Part shown: positions 8,926-17,578 of the stretch, one piece after another
Numbering within the stretch: the first letter of the stretch is position 1
Layout of the letters: each line of letters begins with the position of its first letter
Source: DATFFO01 sp963744905
GTDB taxonomy: Bacteria > Actinomycetota > Acidimicrobiia > Spongiisociales > ZC4RG35
Direction: 5' to 3'
Length of the DNA: 64,000 nt
Assembly: GCA_963744905.1 (NCBI GenBank)
Contig: CAVUUV010000005.1
Span: 620,001 to 684,000, forward strand
Notes under the pieces: model-generated
Told to the model about the DNA's origin: nothing
Databases searched by the model: none
The model's input: the letters and a program-made list of their open reading frames with translations, nothing else
Translations under genes and position numbers: made by a program

Positions 8926-10292
8926 GCCCGGTCCTGGCCGGCTACCTCTACCTGGTCGCCACCGCCCTCTTCATCCTCGGCCTGCGACGTCTCTCCAGTC
9001 CCGGCACGGCGCGTTCGGGCAACCAGCTGGCAGCCGCCGGGATGCTGGTTGCCGTGGTTGTCACGTTGGCCGACCGCCATGTTCTCTCCTACGGCGCCAT
9101 CATTGCCGGCCTGGTGGTGGGGTCGGCCATCGGTCTGGTCATGGCGAGACGGGTCGAAATGACGGCCATGCCACAACTGGTGGCCGTGTTCAACGGTTTC
9201 GGGGGCGGGGCCTCGGCTCTGGTGGCCCTATCGGAAATAGGCCGCGGCGACGCCACCACTCAGACCCTGGTCACCATCGCCCTGTCGGTACTCATAGGTG
9301 CCATCACCTTCACCGGGAGCCTGATCGCCTTCGCCAAGCTCCAGGGGCTCCTACCAGGCGCCCCGCTCCGATACGGCGGACAGGTGGTCGTTGACACCCT
9401 TCTGGCCGTGGGCACGGTGGTCGCTCTGGTCGTGGCGGTCGCCTCGGGCGGTTCGGCCGTCTGGGTGTGGTCGCTGGCCATCCTGGCGTCACTGGTCGGC
9501 GCGCTGCGAGTGATGCCGATCGGAGGGGCCGACATGCCGGTCGTGATCTCCTTCCTCAACTCGCTCTCCGGCCTGGCTGCGTCGGCGGCAGGATTCGTCA
9601 TCGAGTCGAATGCCCTGATCATCGCCGGGGCCCTGGTAGGAGCCTCCGGGCTCATCCTCACATCGATAATGGTCACGGCGATGAATCGCACCCTCACCGA
9701 CGTCTTGTTCGCCGGGTTCGGCGGTCAGGAAGGAACCGGGATCGCCGAAGACGAGGATCGGGTCGCCACCCGTGCCACTCCCGAGGACGTGGCCGTTTCC
9801 CTGGCCTACGCACACAGCGTGGTCGTCGTTCCCGGCTACGGGCTGGCCGTGGCCCAGGCCCAGCATGTGATCCGTGAGCTGGAGAGGGTGCTCGAAGAAC
9901 GGGGCGTGGAGGTCAGGTACGCCATCCATCCGGTGGCCGGTCGAATGCCGGGGCACATGAACGTGCTCCTGGCCGAGGCAGACGTCCCCTACGATCGTCT
10001 GTTCGACCTCGAGGAAATCAACCACGATTTCCCCCATACCGACGTCGCACTGGTGGTGGGCGCCAACGACGTCGTCAATCCCTCGGCGCGGGACGACCCC
10101 ACCAGTGCGATCGCAGGCATGCCCATCCTCGACGTCGATAGATCCAAGATCGTCGTCGTGGTGAAGAGGAGCCTCTCCCCTGGATTCGCCGGGATCGACA
10201 ACCCGCTCTTCTACATGCCGAACACCATGATGTTGTTCGCCGACGCCAAGGAGGGGCTGACGGAGGTCGTGGCCGCCGTGAAGGAGGCCTGA
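8922..10292 (+). CDS. pntB: NAD(P) transhydrogenase subunit beta
   Basis: 456 residues: about nine transmembrane helices (dII) followed by the NADP(H)-binding dIII domain, with VVVPGYGLAVAQAQ, the GRMPGHMNVLLAEA loop, and VVGANDVVNPSA close to the C-terminus. Length and motifs are complete. Third gene of the pnt operon; supplies NADPH and links its pool to the proton motive force. Confidence 0.94.
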   Translation: MSPVLAGYLYLVATALFILGLRRLSSPGTARSGNQLAAAGMLVAVVVTLADRHVLSYGAIIAGLVVGSAIGLVMARRVEMTAMPQLVAVFNGFGGGASALVALSEIGRGDATTQTLVTIALSVLIGAITFTGSLIAFAKLQGLLPGAPLRYGGQVVVDTLLAVGTVVALVVAVASGGSAVWVWSLAILASLVGALRVMPIGGADMPVVISFLNSLSGLAASAAGFVIESNALIIAGALVGASGLILTSIMVTAMNRTLTDVLFAGFGGQEGTGIAEDEDRVATRATPEDVAVSLAYAHSVVVVPGYGLAVAQAQHVIRELERVLEERGVEVRYAIHPVAGRMPGHMNVLLAEADVPYDRLFDLEEINHDFPHTDVALVVGANDVVNPSARDDPTSAIAGMPILDVDRSKIVVVVKRSLSPGFAGIDNPLFYMPNTMMLFADAKEGLTEVVAAVKEA

Positions 10293-10317
10293 GCTGGTCC
10301 GCTCCCTCGCTTTCGGA

Positions 10318-10638
10318 GTGACCGCCTCGGCAGCCATTCTGTGGCTCATGTTCTTCGCCGGGCCGGGGACGGTGGAGGTAGCCACTCTCGTGGCGGCCGT
10401 GGTCAGCCTGATCTGGTTCGCAACGGTCGATGCAGGCCGCCTCGTCGACGACCGTGGGCGGCCCAACGCCATGCTCTTCGGCCTGGCCTTCCTGGGTGGG
10501 GCGCTGCTGGTGACTGCCGCGGCCCTCATCTCCACCGGCATCAGTTTCTTGACCCTCGCCGCCGGGACAGCGGCTCTGGTGACCGGCCTGACCAGGGCCA
10601 TTCGCTGGCGGATCACACCCAAGGCCGGACGGGAGTGA
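10318..10638 (+). CDS. Small membrane protein of unknown function
   Basis: About 106 residues with three or four hydrophobic segments and a basic C-terminus; not recognised. GTG at 10318 is used. An upstream in-frame CTG at 10294 has a far better ribosome site (AGGAGG at 10282-10287, six-base spacing) and would add a short LVRSLAFG leader, so a CTG start immediately behind pntB is possible. Being between pntB and a nitroreductase in the same direction, it is probably part of that transcript. Confidence 0.5.
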   Translation: MTASAAILWLMFFAGPGTVEVATLVAAVVSLIWFATVDAGRLVDDRGRPNAMLFGLAFLGGALLVTAAALISTGISFLTLAAGTAALVTGLTRAIRWRITPKAGRE

Positions 10639-10641
10639 GGG

Positions 10642-11259
10642 ATGGATTTCCGGGACGTATTGGCCCGCCGACGCATGGTCCGCAACTACACGAACGAGCC
10701 GGTGGATCAGGAAGTCGTGCAACGAATCGCTGCTGCTGCGCTCCGCGCCCCCTCGGCGGGGTTCTCCCAGGGCCTGGCGATCGTGGTGGTGACGGACCCC
10801 GCCACCAGGGCTGAGATAGCGCAATCAGCCGGCGAGGCCGCCTACGTGGCCCAGGGATTCGACCCGTGGATCTCACGGGCCCCGGTCCATCTGGTCCTGT
10901 GCATATCGGAGGAGGCCTATCACCACCGCTACCGCCGGCCCGACAAACTGGAACCGGACGGCACCGAGATCTCCTGGCCGGTCCCCTACTGGTGGGTGGA
11001 TGCCGGTGCCGGCCTGATGGCGATCCTCCTGGCCGCCGTCGACGAGGGTCTGGCGGCCGGGTTCCTCGGAGTTCACGCCATCAGGGACCTGAAGGGGCTC
11101 CTCGGTGTGCCCGAACAATATGCGGTGGTGGGAGTGGTAACGGTTGGATATCCGGCCCCCGATCGTCGATCCCGATCTCTGGATCTGGGACGTCGCCATC
11201 TCTCCGAGGTGGTGCATTGGGATCACTGGACGCCCCGAGACCCACCCGGGGTCTTGTAA
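10642..11259 (+). CDS. Nitroreductase family flavoprotein
   Basis: FMN-dependent NAD(P)H oxidoreductase family protein of 205 residues. The start MDFRDVLARRRMVRNYTNEPV carries the RRRxxRxY FMN-phosphate motif. APSAGFSQG corresponds to the usual P-S-x-x-N region, with a Gln variation. WWVDAGAGLMAILLAA is the dimer/FMN helix, and GVHAIRDLKGLLGVPEQYAVVGVVTVGYP is the typical C-terminal strand. The substrate is unknown. Located four bases after the small membrane protein gene. Confidence 0.85.
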   Translation: MDFRDVLARRRMVRNYTNEPVDQEVVQRIAAAALRAPSAGFSQGLAIVVVTDPATRAEIAQSAGEAAYVAQGFDPWISRAPVHLVLCISEEAYHHRYRRPDKLEPDGTEISWPVPYWWVDAGAGLMAILLAAVDEGLAAGFLGVHAIRDLKGLLGVPEQYAVVGVVTVGYPAPDRRSRSLDLGRRHLSEVVHWDHWTPRDPPGVL

Positions 11260-11359
11260 CGATGCGACGGGCGGGGAGACTCTTGATACGACAGCACATC
11301 GATCCGGCCGATGCCGGGTCGTGTGGGTGCTCGCCCCGAGGACCACAACGGGATCCGCA

Positions 11360-12158
11360 ATGACAGATCCAATCGAGCAACTGAAAAGCTTCGGCGAGGA
11401 CATACGAGACGCCATCCCTTCCGGTCGCAGCCACGTCGTGGCAGCCCGGTCGATCGGGCGCGCCCGCACGCCGCGGCCCCGCCGCTCGTGGGTGGTTGCT
11501 GCGGCCACCCTGGGCATGTTCGTGATCGCCAACGTGGCGGCCGCGGCCGTGACCGACTCGTCGACGCCGGGAGACGCCCTGTACGGGGTCGACCGGGCAT
11601 ACGAATGGGTCTCGGACACGTTGGGACTGACCCACGATCACACCTCCGAGCGGCTGGAGGAGGCTGAGACGCTCCTGGACCGGTCCGATCCTGTAGGCGC
11701 CCTGGATCTGGTCGCATCCGAGATCAACGACGAGACCGTGGCGATGGTTGCCCAGAGCCTGCAGTCTTCCGCTCTGGGAAACGACGAACTGAAGACGATG
11801 GCCACGGCACTGGTGACCGACGCCAGGAAGATGAGCGAGGCGGCTCGGTCTGGCAACGAACAGGCCGTCCGCGACTTCAAGGCGCTGATGATGACCCTGG
11901 TCGACGTTCCCAACCCGGGACGGGGAAGCGGCAACGCCAACGGCAACCCGGCCAACGGCAACGCCAACGACAACCCGGGCAACGGCAACCCGGGCAACAG
12001 CAACCCGGGCAACAGACAACCCGGGCCACAGCAACCCGGGCAACGGGAACGCCAACGACAGCTCCGGCGGAAAGTCCAACTCCAACGACGGCGGGGGGAA
12101 CCCGGGAACCTCGGGCAACAGCCAGGGCAGAGGCAGCCACGAGAAGTCCGGGGGCTGA
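11360..12158 (+). CDS. DUF5667-like membrane-anchored protein with Gly/Asn/Pro repeat tail, +1 frameshift
   Basis: ATG at 11360. N-terminal cytoplasmic basic segment, one transmembrane helix (WVVAAATLGMFVIANVAAAA), then a helical region starting TPGDALYGVDRAYEW with ERLEEAETLL, as in DUF5667 proteins found beside actinobacterial ECF sigma factors. The tail is a run of NPGN/NANG units. In the sequence as given the frame changes at about 12014: without one A in AACAGAC the repeat continues as NDNPGHSNPGNGNAND and stops at TGA 12156-12158. As written, translation instead continues into a basic, unrelated tail to 12184. The first is clearly the evolved frame. A role as membrane partner of the downstream sigma factor is inferred. 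Confidence 0.7.
11926..12060. repeat. GGCAAC-CCGGGC-type short tandem repeats
   Basis: Degenerate 6/12-bp repeats (GGCAACCCGGGCAAC and GGCAACGCCAAC variants) encode the Gly-Asn-Pro tail. The sequence is slippage-prone and holds the apparent one-base insertion at about 12014. Confidence 0.75.
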
Positions 12159-12188
12159 CACCCAAACCTTCCGCCGTATCCTGACCGC

Positions 12189-12755
12189 GTGCCAGACCCG
12201 ACAACCCCACGGGCCGGCGGTGACTGGCCGCCCACCATCGAGGATGTGATCGCCGCCCGCAGCGGCGACATCACGGCAATGGGAGCAGTGCTGGGGGCGG
12301 GCTATCCACGTTTGGTGGCCTTCTACCTGGGGGTGGGGATGCCCTCCGAATTGGTCGGCGAGCTGACCTCCGAGGCAATGGAGGGGATGGTGCGCAATTT
12401 TCCCAAGCTACGGGAACCGGCTGCCTTCGAGGGCTGGTTCTGGGCGATCGCACGCAACCGTATGCGTACCGGCCTGCGCCGGTTCCGGTCCCGCCGGATC
12501 CCCCAGGAGCCGTTCGTTTCTCCCTCCACTCCTGAGGAGAAGGCCATGCTCAAGGAGGAGCATGCGCACATTCGGGCGGCCATGGACGAGCTGTCGCTAC
12601 GCGATCGTGAGTTGTTGTGGATGCGCGAGGTCGAGGGTCTGGACTACGAGGAGATCGGAACCAGGCTGGGCGCCACCGTGGGGACCGTGCGGGTGGCCTG
12701 CCACCGGGCCCGTAAGAGACTCGAGGAAGCCTTCATGAAGTTGGAAGGCGAATGA
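12189..12755 (+). CDS. ECF-type RNA polymerase sigma factor
   Basis: 188 residues from GTG 12189. Region 2 lies at about 45-100 (SEAMEGMVRNFPKLREPAAFEGWFWAIARNR), region 4 at about 125-180 (LSLRDRELLWMREVEGLDYEEIGTRLGATVGTVR), with the helix-turn-helix intact. The gene follows the DUF5667-like gene closely and its ATGA overlaps the methyltransferase start, so the three are co-transcribed. It probably directs transcription of a small regulon with the DUF5667-like protein as modulator; the signal is unknown. Confidence 0.88.
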   Translation: MPDPTTPRAGGDWPPTIEDVIAARSGDITAMGAVLGAGYPRLVAFYLGVGMPSELVGELTSEAMEGMVRNFPKLREPAAFEGWFWAIARNRMRTGLRRFRSRRIPQEPFVSPSTPEEKAMLKEEHAHIRAAMDELSLRDRELLWMREVEGLDYEEIGTRLGATVGTVRVACHRARKRLEEAFMKLEGE

Positions 12756-13531
12756 GCGAGCCGGATATCACCTCGACTTCCAACTCCCTGGTGAAGGAGT
12801 TGGTCCGCCTTCGGACCCGGCGACACCGGGATGCCACACACCAGTTCCTGATCGACGGGCGTCGTCCGGTGGAGGTTGCCGTGCGATCGGGCGCTCCGAT
12901 ACTCCGCCAGATCATTTGCCGGGAATTGGGCGGCGAGCCGGTGGTCGGCGACGTTCCGGTCACCGAGATGGCACCGGCGCCATTCCGCAAGGCCTCGATC
13001 CGTCAGAAACCCGATGGTGTGATGGCACTGGCCCGCCACCTGAACACAGGGCTGTCCACCCTCCAGGTGACCGACAATCCACTCATGTTGGTGGTCGAAT
13101 CGCTGGAGAAGCCGGGCAACCTGGGGGCGATGCTTCGCACCGCCGATGCGGCCGGGGTCGAAGCGGTCATCGTCGCCGACCCCACGACAGACGTGCACAA
13201 CCCCGGTGTGGTGCGAGCGAGCCAGGGATCACTGTTCACGGTCCCCCTGGCCGTGGCCACGACCGAGGCAGCCCTCGCCTGGCTGGCAGCCCGGTCCATC
13301 GTTCTGGTCGCAGCCAGCCCCGATGCCACCACGACCCTGTGGGAACAGTCACTGTCGGGTCCGGTGGCGATCGCGGTGGGAACAGAGGCGACCGGGATCA
13401 GCCGGCAACTGCGAGGTGCGGCCCGGAACCTCGCCTCGATCCCGATGATGGGTGAGATAGACAGCCTCAATGCGTCCGTGGCGGCAGCCGTCATGCTCTA
13501 CGAAGCGGTCCGCCAGCGCCGTCAGTCCTGA
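12752..13531 (+). CDS. SpoU/TrmH-family RNA 2'-O-methyltransferase
   Basis: SPOUT-class methyltransferase of 259 residues for a ribose 2'-O in rRNA or tRNA. N-terminal substrate-binding domain begins with NSLVKELVRLRTRRHRDATHQFLIDG. The SPOUT knot motifs follow: ESLEKPGNLGAMLRTADAAG (motif 1), AVGTEATGIS (motif 2) and IPMMGEIDSLNASVAAAVMLYE (motif 3). Target nucleoside cannot be read from sequence. Start ATG overlaps the sigma factor stop. Converges with the zinc-ribbon gene by ten bases. Confidence 0.9.
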   Translation: MSEPDITSTSNSLVKELVRLRTRRHRDATHQFLIDGRRPVEVAVRSGAPILRQIICRELGGEPVVGDVPVTEMAPAPFRKASIRQKPDGVMALARHLNTGLSTLQVTDNPLMLVVESLEKPGNLGAMLRTADAAGVEAVIVADPTTDVHNPGVVRASQGSLFTVPLAVATTEAALAWLAARSIVLVAASPDATTTLWEQSLSGPVAIAVGTEATGISRQLRGAARNLASIPMMGEIDSLNASVAAAVMLYEAVRQRRQS

Positions 13532-13740
13532 ACTACCTCGATGGCGTCACCGCGCTCACACCAACGGCAGGTGACCGACTCGACCGATCGTTCCAGCACG
13601 GCCTCCTCGTCGACTGACATCTCCCCGCCCAGCGTGTAGTGCTGGAACCGTCGCCGCCTCAGGCTCTCGACCACATCGAACCGGGTCCGATTACCGCAGG
13701 CAGTGCAGACGTATCGCTCGACGCCGACCTCGATTGACAT
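13522..13740 (-). CDS. Small zinc-ribbon protein
   Basis: 72 residues with two paired-cysteine knuckles, CTACGN near residue 12 and CRWCER near residue 58, which should bind one zinc ion. The middle is charged, with FDVVESLRRRRFQHYTLGGE. Not recognised beyond the metal-site pattern. Divergent from the nuclease gene; 3' end overlaps the methyltransferase gene by ten bases. Confidence 0.6.
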   Translation of the reverse strand: MSIEVGVERYVCTACGNRTRFDVVESLRRRRFQHYTLGGEMSVDEEAVLERSVESVTCRWCERGDAIEVVQD

Positions 13741-13824
13741 CGGCGGAAGGGTAATGGTCTGTTACGCCGAAACCGACCGGCCCGCTGCTCCCAACCTCCC
13801 CGGCGGCGTGACCGTCGATCGACA

Positions 13825-13840
13825 TCGAACAGGTGTTCGA
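13825..13840. promoter_or_regulatory. LexA (SOS) box in front of the exonuclease/GIY-YIG gene
   Basis: TCGAAC-AGGT-GTTCGA, a perfect palindrome that matches the actinobacterial SOS operator TCGAAC-N4-GTTCGA. It lies 17 bases before the chosen ATG and between a possible -35 (TCGACA, 13819-13824) and -10 (TATAAG, 13841-13846), so bound LexA would block polymerase. That promoter would leave almost no leader, so promoter placement is less certain than the operator. Confidence 0.88.
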
Positions 13841-13856
13841 TATAAGGTGGTGGCCC

Positions 13857-15479
13857 ATGACCGCCCGCCAGGCCAGCTTCGACGACCTCGGGATGCCCCT
13901 TTCAGAGGTGACCTTCTGCGTCCTCGACCTGGAGACGACAGGCGGTTCGGCGGCCGACTGCGAGATAACCGAGATCGGTGCCGCCCGTTACCGATTCGGA
14001 GAGGAGATCGGGTCGTTTCAGACCCTGGTCAATCCGGGGGCGCCGATACCGCCCTTCATCACCGTCCTCACCGGGATCACCCAGGCAATGGTCGTCGAGG
14101 CACCCTCGATCGAGGTCGCCCTTCCCGCCCTCCTCGAGTTCATGGGTGATGCCGTGGTGGTGGGCCACAACCTGCGCTTCGATCTCTCTTTCGTCGGGAC
14201 TGCCGCCCGCAGGCTCGGCTACCCGACGCTCGAGAACCGCACCCTCGACACGGTGGCCCTGGCCAGACGGCTGGTGAGGGACGAAGTCCGCAACCTCAAG
14301 CTGTCGACCCTTGCGGCCCATTTCCGCTCACCGGTCACACCAACCCACCGGGCCCTCGACGATGCCAGGGCCACGGCGCACGTGCTGTGGGGCCTCCTGG
14401 AGAGAGCCGGCTCACTGGGCGTGACCGCTCTCGATGACCTCCTCGCCCTGCCTACGGCCCGGGGGTCTGCCCACTACCGAAAGATCCATCTGGCCGACGA
14501 GCTTCCCCGCCGCCCCGGCGTCTACATGTTCAAGGATCGCAACAACGAGGTGTTCTATGTGGGCAAGGCGACGAATCTTCGCTCCCGGGTGCGTTCCTAC
14601 TTCTACGGCGACGAGCGCAAGTCCGTGACCAACATGCTCAGGGAACTGGCCGAGATCGACTACCGGGTATGCCAGAGCGCCATCGAGGCCGAGGTGACCG
14701 AGTTGCGACTCATCCACGCCTGGCGCCCACGCCACAACCGGCGTTCGCGGCCACCCAAGGCCTCCCACTTCGTCAAGTTGACCGACGAGGAATTTCCCCG
14801 CCTCTCGCTGGCGCGAAAGGTCAGGGACGACCGGGCCACCTACCTGGGGCCGTTCAGGTCCCGGCGGGGAGCCGAGGCCGTGATGACGGCGATCTGGGAT
14901 GCGGTGCCGGTGCGTCGTTGCACCCACCGGCCGGGAAGCAGGGAAACGGCCTGCGCCGCCGCGCAGATGGGCACCGCCCTCTGCCCATGTGATGGGACCC
15001 TGACCTCGACCGAATACGCCCCTGTGGTCGACCTCCTCCGCCGGGGTCTGACCGAGCAGCCCGAGCTACTTCTGGAGCCGCTCGCCTCCCGGGTTGGCCG
15101 CCTGGCCCGGGCACAGCGCTACGAGGAGGCCGCTACAGCCCGCGACCGTCATCGCGCCCTGGCCCGGGCACTGGAAAGACGTCGCGCCTGGCAGGCCATG
15201 CAGGAAGCCGGGATGTTCGAGGTGGAAGCGGGCAATGGCGACCATGCTGTGGTCGACCAGGGACGCCTGGTCCGGGCCTGGGCCGCCGGCGCCCACCCTC
15301 CCCTGATCCCCGCTCCACAGGCGTCGCCCCGACGGCAGGTGCCCGAAGATGTGTTGACGGCCGAGGAGGCGCACCTGTTGTGGAAATGGATCACCAGTGA
15401 CGGAGCGCGCCTGGTCGTTTCCGAGAGCGGTCTCTTCCTGCCCGTCCGCCCGGTCCCCGTTTTGACCCGCCTGGGCTGA
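13857..15479 (+). CDS. DEDDh exonuclease fused to UvrC-like GIY-YIG nuclease with UVR motif
   Basis: 540 residues from ATG 13857, preceded by AAGGTGG at good spacing. Residues 20-190 are a DNA polymerase III epsilon-type 3'-5' exonuclease: DLETTGG (ExoI), VGHNLRFDLSFV (ExoII), HRALDDARATAH (ExoIII with the DEDDh His and Asp). Residues about 215-300 are a GIY-YIG domain (PGVYMFKDRNNEVFYVGKATNLRSRVRSYF). RYEEAATARDRHRAL near residue 425 is a UVR (UvrB/UvrC-type) helix. The UvrC C-terminal RNase H-like incision domain is absent, as in Cho-like proteins. The LexA box makes an SOS-induced repair role likely. Confidence 0.92.
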   Translation: MTARQASFDDLGMPLSEVTFCVLDLETTGGSAADCEITEIGAARYRFGEEIGSFQTLVNPGAPIPPFITVLTGITQAMVVEAPSIEVALPALLEFMGDAVVVGHNLRFDLSFVGTAARRLGYPTLENRTLDTVALARRLVRDEVRNLKLSTLAAHFRSPVTPTHRALDDARATAHVLWGLLERAGSLGVTALDDLLALPTARGSAHYRKIHLADELPRRPGVYMFKDRNNEVFYVGKATNLRSRVRSYFYGDERKSVTNMLRELAEIDYRVCQSAIEAEVTELRLIHAWRPRHNRRSRPPKASHFVKLTDEEFPRLSLARKVRDDRATYLGPFRSRRGAEAVMTAIWDAVPVRRCTHRPGSRETACAAAQMGTALCPCDGTLTSTEYAPVVDLLRRGLTEQPELLLEPLASRVGRLARAQRYEEAATARDRHRALARALERRRAWQAMQEAGMFEVEAGNGDHAVVDQGRLVRAWAAGAHPPLIPAPQASPRRQVPEDVLTAEEAHLLWKWITSDGARLVVSESGLFLPVRPVPVLTRLG

Positions 15480-15535
15480 TTCCCGAGCCATCCCCGCCTC
15501 CCGGACACCCCTCGAGGGCGTTCTACCCTTGCCCG

Positions 15536-17575
15536 ATGCGCTTCATCGTTCGCCCGGGGACCGATCCGATAGCCCGGGCCGACCCCACCATGCTCAAGAC
15601 CCTGGGCCTGCCTTATGGCGGCATGGTCAAGGTGGGGCGAACCCATGCCCTGATCCAGGCAAGCTCGATGAACGAGCCCACCGCCATCAGCCTGGGCCCA
15701 AGAGTCCAGGGCAATGCCGGGCTGGAGGCGGGGGACTCGGTCGAGGTGTCCCGGGCCGTTCTCGGCCCGGCCACGTTGGTGGTACTGGATGTGGATAGGG
15801 TGCCCCCGGACGTGACGGCGCTGGTGGAAGGCTGGCAAGGCCGACCCGTGTCGATGGGCGATACGCTCGACCTGCCAGGTGGAGCCGAGGTGGCTGTGGT
15901 GGCGGTTCGCCCCGGGGAGGCGGGCACGATCGGGCCGGCCACCCGCCTCGCCGGGAGGTCCGACCCGGTGCCGGTCGAGACGGAGCAGGGCCCCCCGACG
16001 TCGTCCGAGCCGACCACGGCCCGGCCCCCGCGGGAAAGCCACGTAGACCCTCCCCACGGCGCCACTTCCAAAGCGCCCACCCAGGACCAGGCGCTGCTGG
16101 CGGGACTCGAGGTTCAAAGGGACCTCCTGACCGGATGGCTGACCCTGCTCACCTCCCCGGCCGATCTCCCCAGCGTCTGGGGCCTGCCCCGCGTAGCGGG
16201 CGTGTGGATAGAGGCACCGCCCGGTTGCGGGCGACCCGAGGTCGTCCGGGCCGCGGCAGCCGACGTTCCGGTGAAGGTCGAAGACGTCTCCCTGGCGAAG
16301 GTCTTCAAGCCCGAACGACTGCTGGACGTGCTACAGGGCGCCCTGGCGAGGGCAGGAGAACGAGCGGTGCTGTTCATCGATCGGGTGGAACTGCTCACCG
16401 GCGAGGACGCCCTGTCCAACTTCCGAACCCAGTTCGGAGCCGTATTCCGATGGTTTCTCGACTCTGCAGCCGAGCGAAGCGGCCTGGCCGTGGTCATGGG
16501 CACCACCGCCCTGGCCACGATCGACCCGGCTCTGGCCAAGAATCCCCTGCTGCCGCGCTCACTCTCTATTCCCCCACCCGACCTGGAGCGACGCAAGCTC
16601 CTGTTCCAGGCGGCCCTGGCCGGGGTGCCGACCACAGACATAGATCACGACACCCTGGCTGCCCGTTCGGCGGGGTTCTCAGGAACCGACATCGTGGCCG
16701 CCGTCCTGCACGCCTCCGCCTACCTGGCACGGCATGGCGGCACCCTGGACACCCAGGAGGTGGTGGCGGCGATCCGGGAGACCACGCCCTCGTTGGGATC
16801 GGCCTCCATGGGTGATATACCCGCCTACGGCTTCGAGCGGGTGGCCAACCTCACGGAAGTCAAGCAGAGACTGACCGAGGCGGTGATCTGGCCCATCACC
16901 GACCGGGCCCGGTTTCATAATCTGGGTATCGATCCTCCCCGGGGAATACTCCTTTACGGACCACCGGGAACGGGAAAGACATTTGTCGTTCGGGCCGTCG
17001 CCCACGAAGCCGGTGCTGCCTTCTTCCCCATCAAGGGCGCCGAGCTGCTGGACAAGTACGTCGGCGAGTCGGAACGAGGGGTGAGGGACGTTTTCGCCCG
17101 GGCACGGACGGCGTCTCCCTCGATCATCTTCTTCGACGAGCTCGATGCCCTGGCGCCCGTGCGGGGCAGCTCCACCACCAGCGTGACCGATTCGGTCGTC
17201 GCCGCCATGCTCACCGAGCTCGACGGGGTCAGCGAACGGGGAGACGTAGCCGTTATTGGAGCCACCAACCGGATCGACCTGATCGACCCCGCCCTGTTGC
17301 GCAGCGGGCGATTCGAGACACACATCGAGCTGGGCCTGCCCAACGAGGAGGCGCGGCGGGCCCTGCTCGACATCAGTGATGTTCCCTTCGCCGAGGATGT
17401 GGACCTGGACGCTCTGGCCGGGCTGTGCGAAGGCCTGTCCTTCGCCGACATGGCCGGGCTGCTTCGGGAAGCTGCCCTCACGGCTCTGCGCCGGGACGTG
17501 GGAGCCCGCAGCGTGGCCTGGGACGACCTGATGGCGGCCCGGAGGCGATTCGGTCCCCAACCGACGCCGGGGTGA
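15536..17575 (+). CDS. CDC48/p97-like double AAA ATPase with a degenerate first ATPase domain
   Basis: 679 residues. N-terminal about 110 residues resemble the CDC48 double-psi barrel substrate/adaptor domain (MLKTLGLPYGGMVKVG, RVQGNAGLEAGDSVEV), then a Pro/Thr/Ser-rich linker. D1 (about 200-410) has lost ATPase residues: the P-loop reads APPGCGRPE (no GKT) and Walker B is VLFIDRVEL. D2 (about 430-675) is intact: GPPGTGKT near 474, IIFFDELD, sensor GATNR and arginine-finger region DPALLRSGRFE. Likely a hexameric unfoldase powered only by D2; the client is unknown. Confidence 0.88.
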   Translation: MRFIVRPGTDPIARADPTMLKTLGLPYGGMVKVGRTHALIQASSMNEPTAISLGPRVQGNAGLEAGDSVEVSRAVLGPATLVVLDVDRVPPDVTALVEGWQGRPVSMGDTLDLPGGAEVAVVAVRPGEAGTIGPATRLAGRSDPVPVETEQGPPTSSEPTTARPPRESHVDPPHGATSKAPTQDQALLAGLEVQRDLLTGWLTLLTSPADLPSVWGLPRVAGVWIEAPPGCGRPEVVRAAAADVPVKVEDVSLAKVFKPERLLDVLQGALARAGERAVLFIDRVELLTGEDALSNFRTQFGAVFRWFLDSAAERSGLAVVMGTTALATIDPALAKNPLLPRSLSIPPPDLERRKLLFQAALAGVPTTDIDHDTLAARSAGFSGTDIVAAVLHASAYLARHGGTLDTQEVVAAIRETTPSLGSASMGDIPAYGFERVANLTEVKQRLTEAVIWPITDRARFHNLGIDPPRGILLYGPPGTGKTFVVRAVAHEAGAAFFPIKGAELLDKYVGESERGVRDVFARARTASPSIIFFDELDALAPVRGSSTTSVTDSVVAAMLTELDGVSERGDVAVIGATNRIDLIDPALLRSGRFETHIELGLPNEEARRALLDISDVPFAEDVDLDALAGLCEGLSFADMAGLLREAALTALRRDVGARSVAWDDLMAARRRFGPQPTPG

Positions 17576-17578
17576 GGA

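Noticed and set aside
11926..12060. Short repeats as a CRISPR array
   Set aside because: Units are 6-12 bp without spacers and encode a Gly/Asn/Pro tail.
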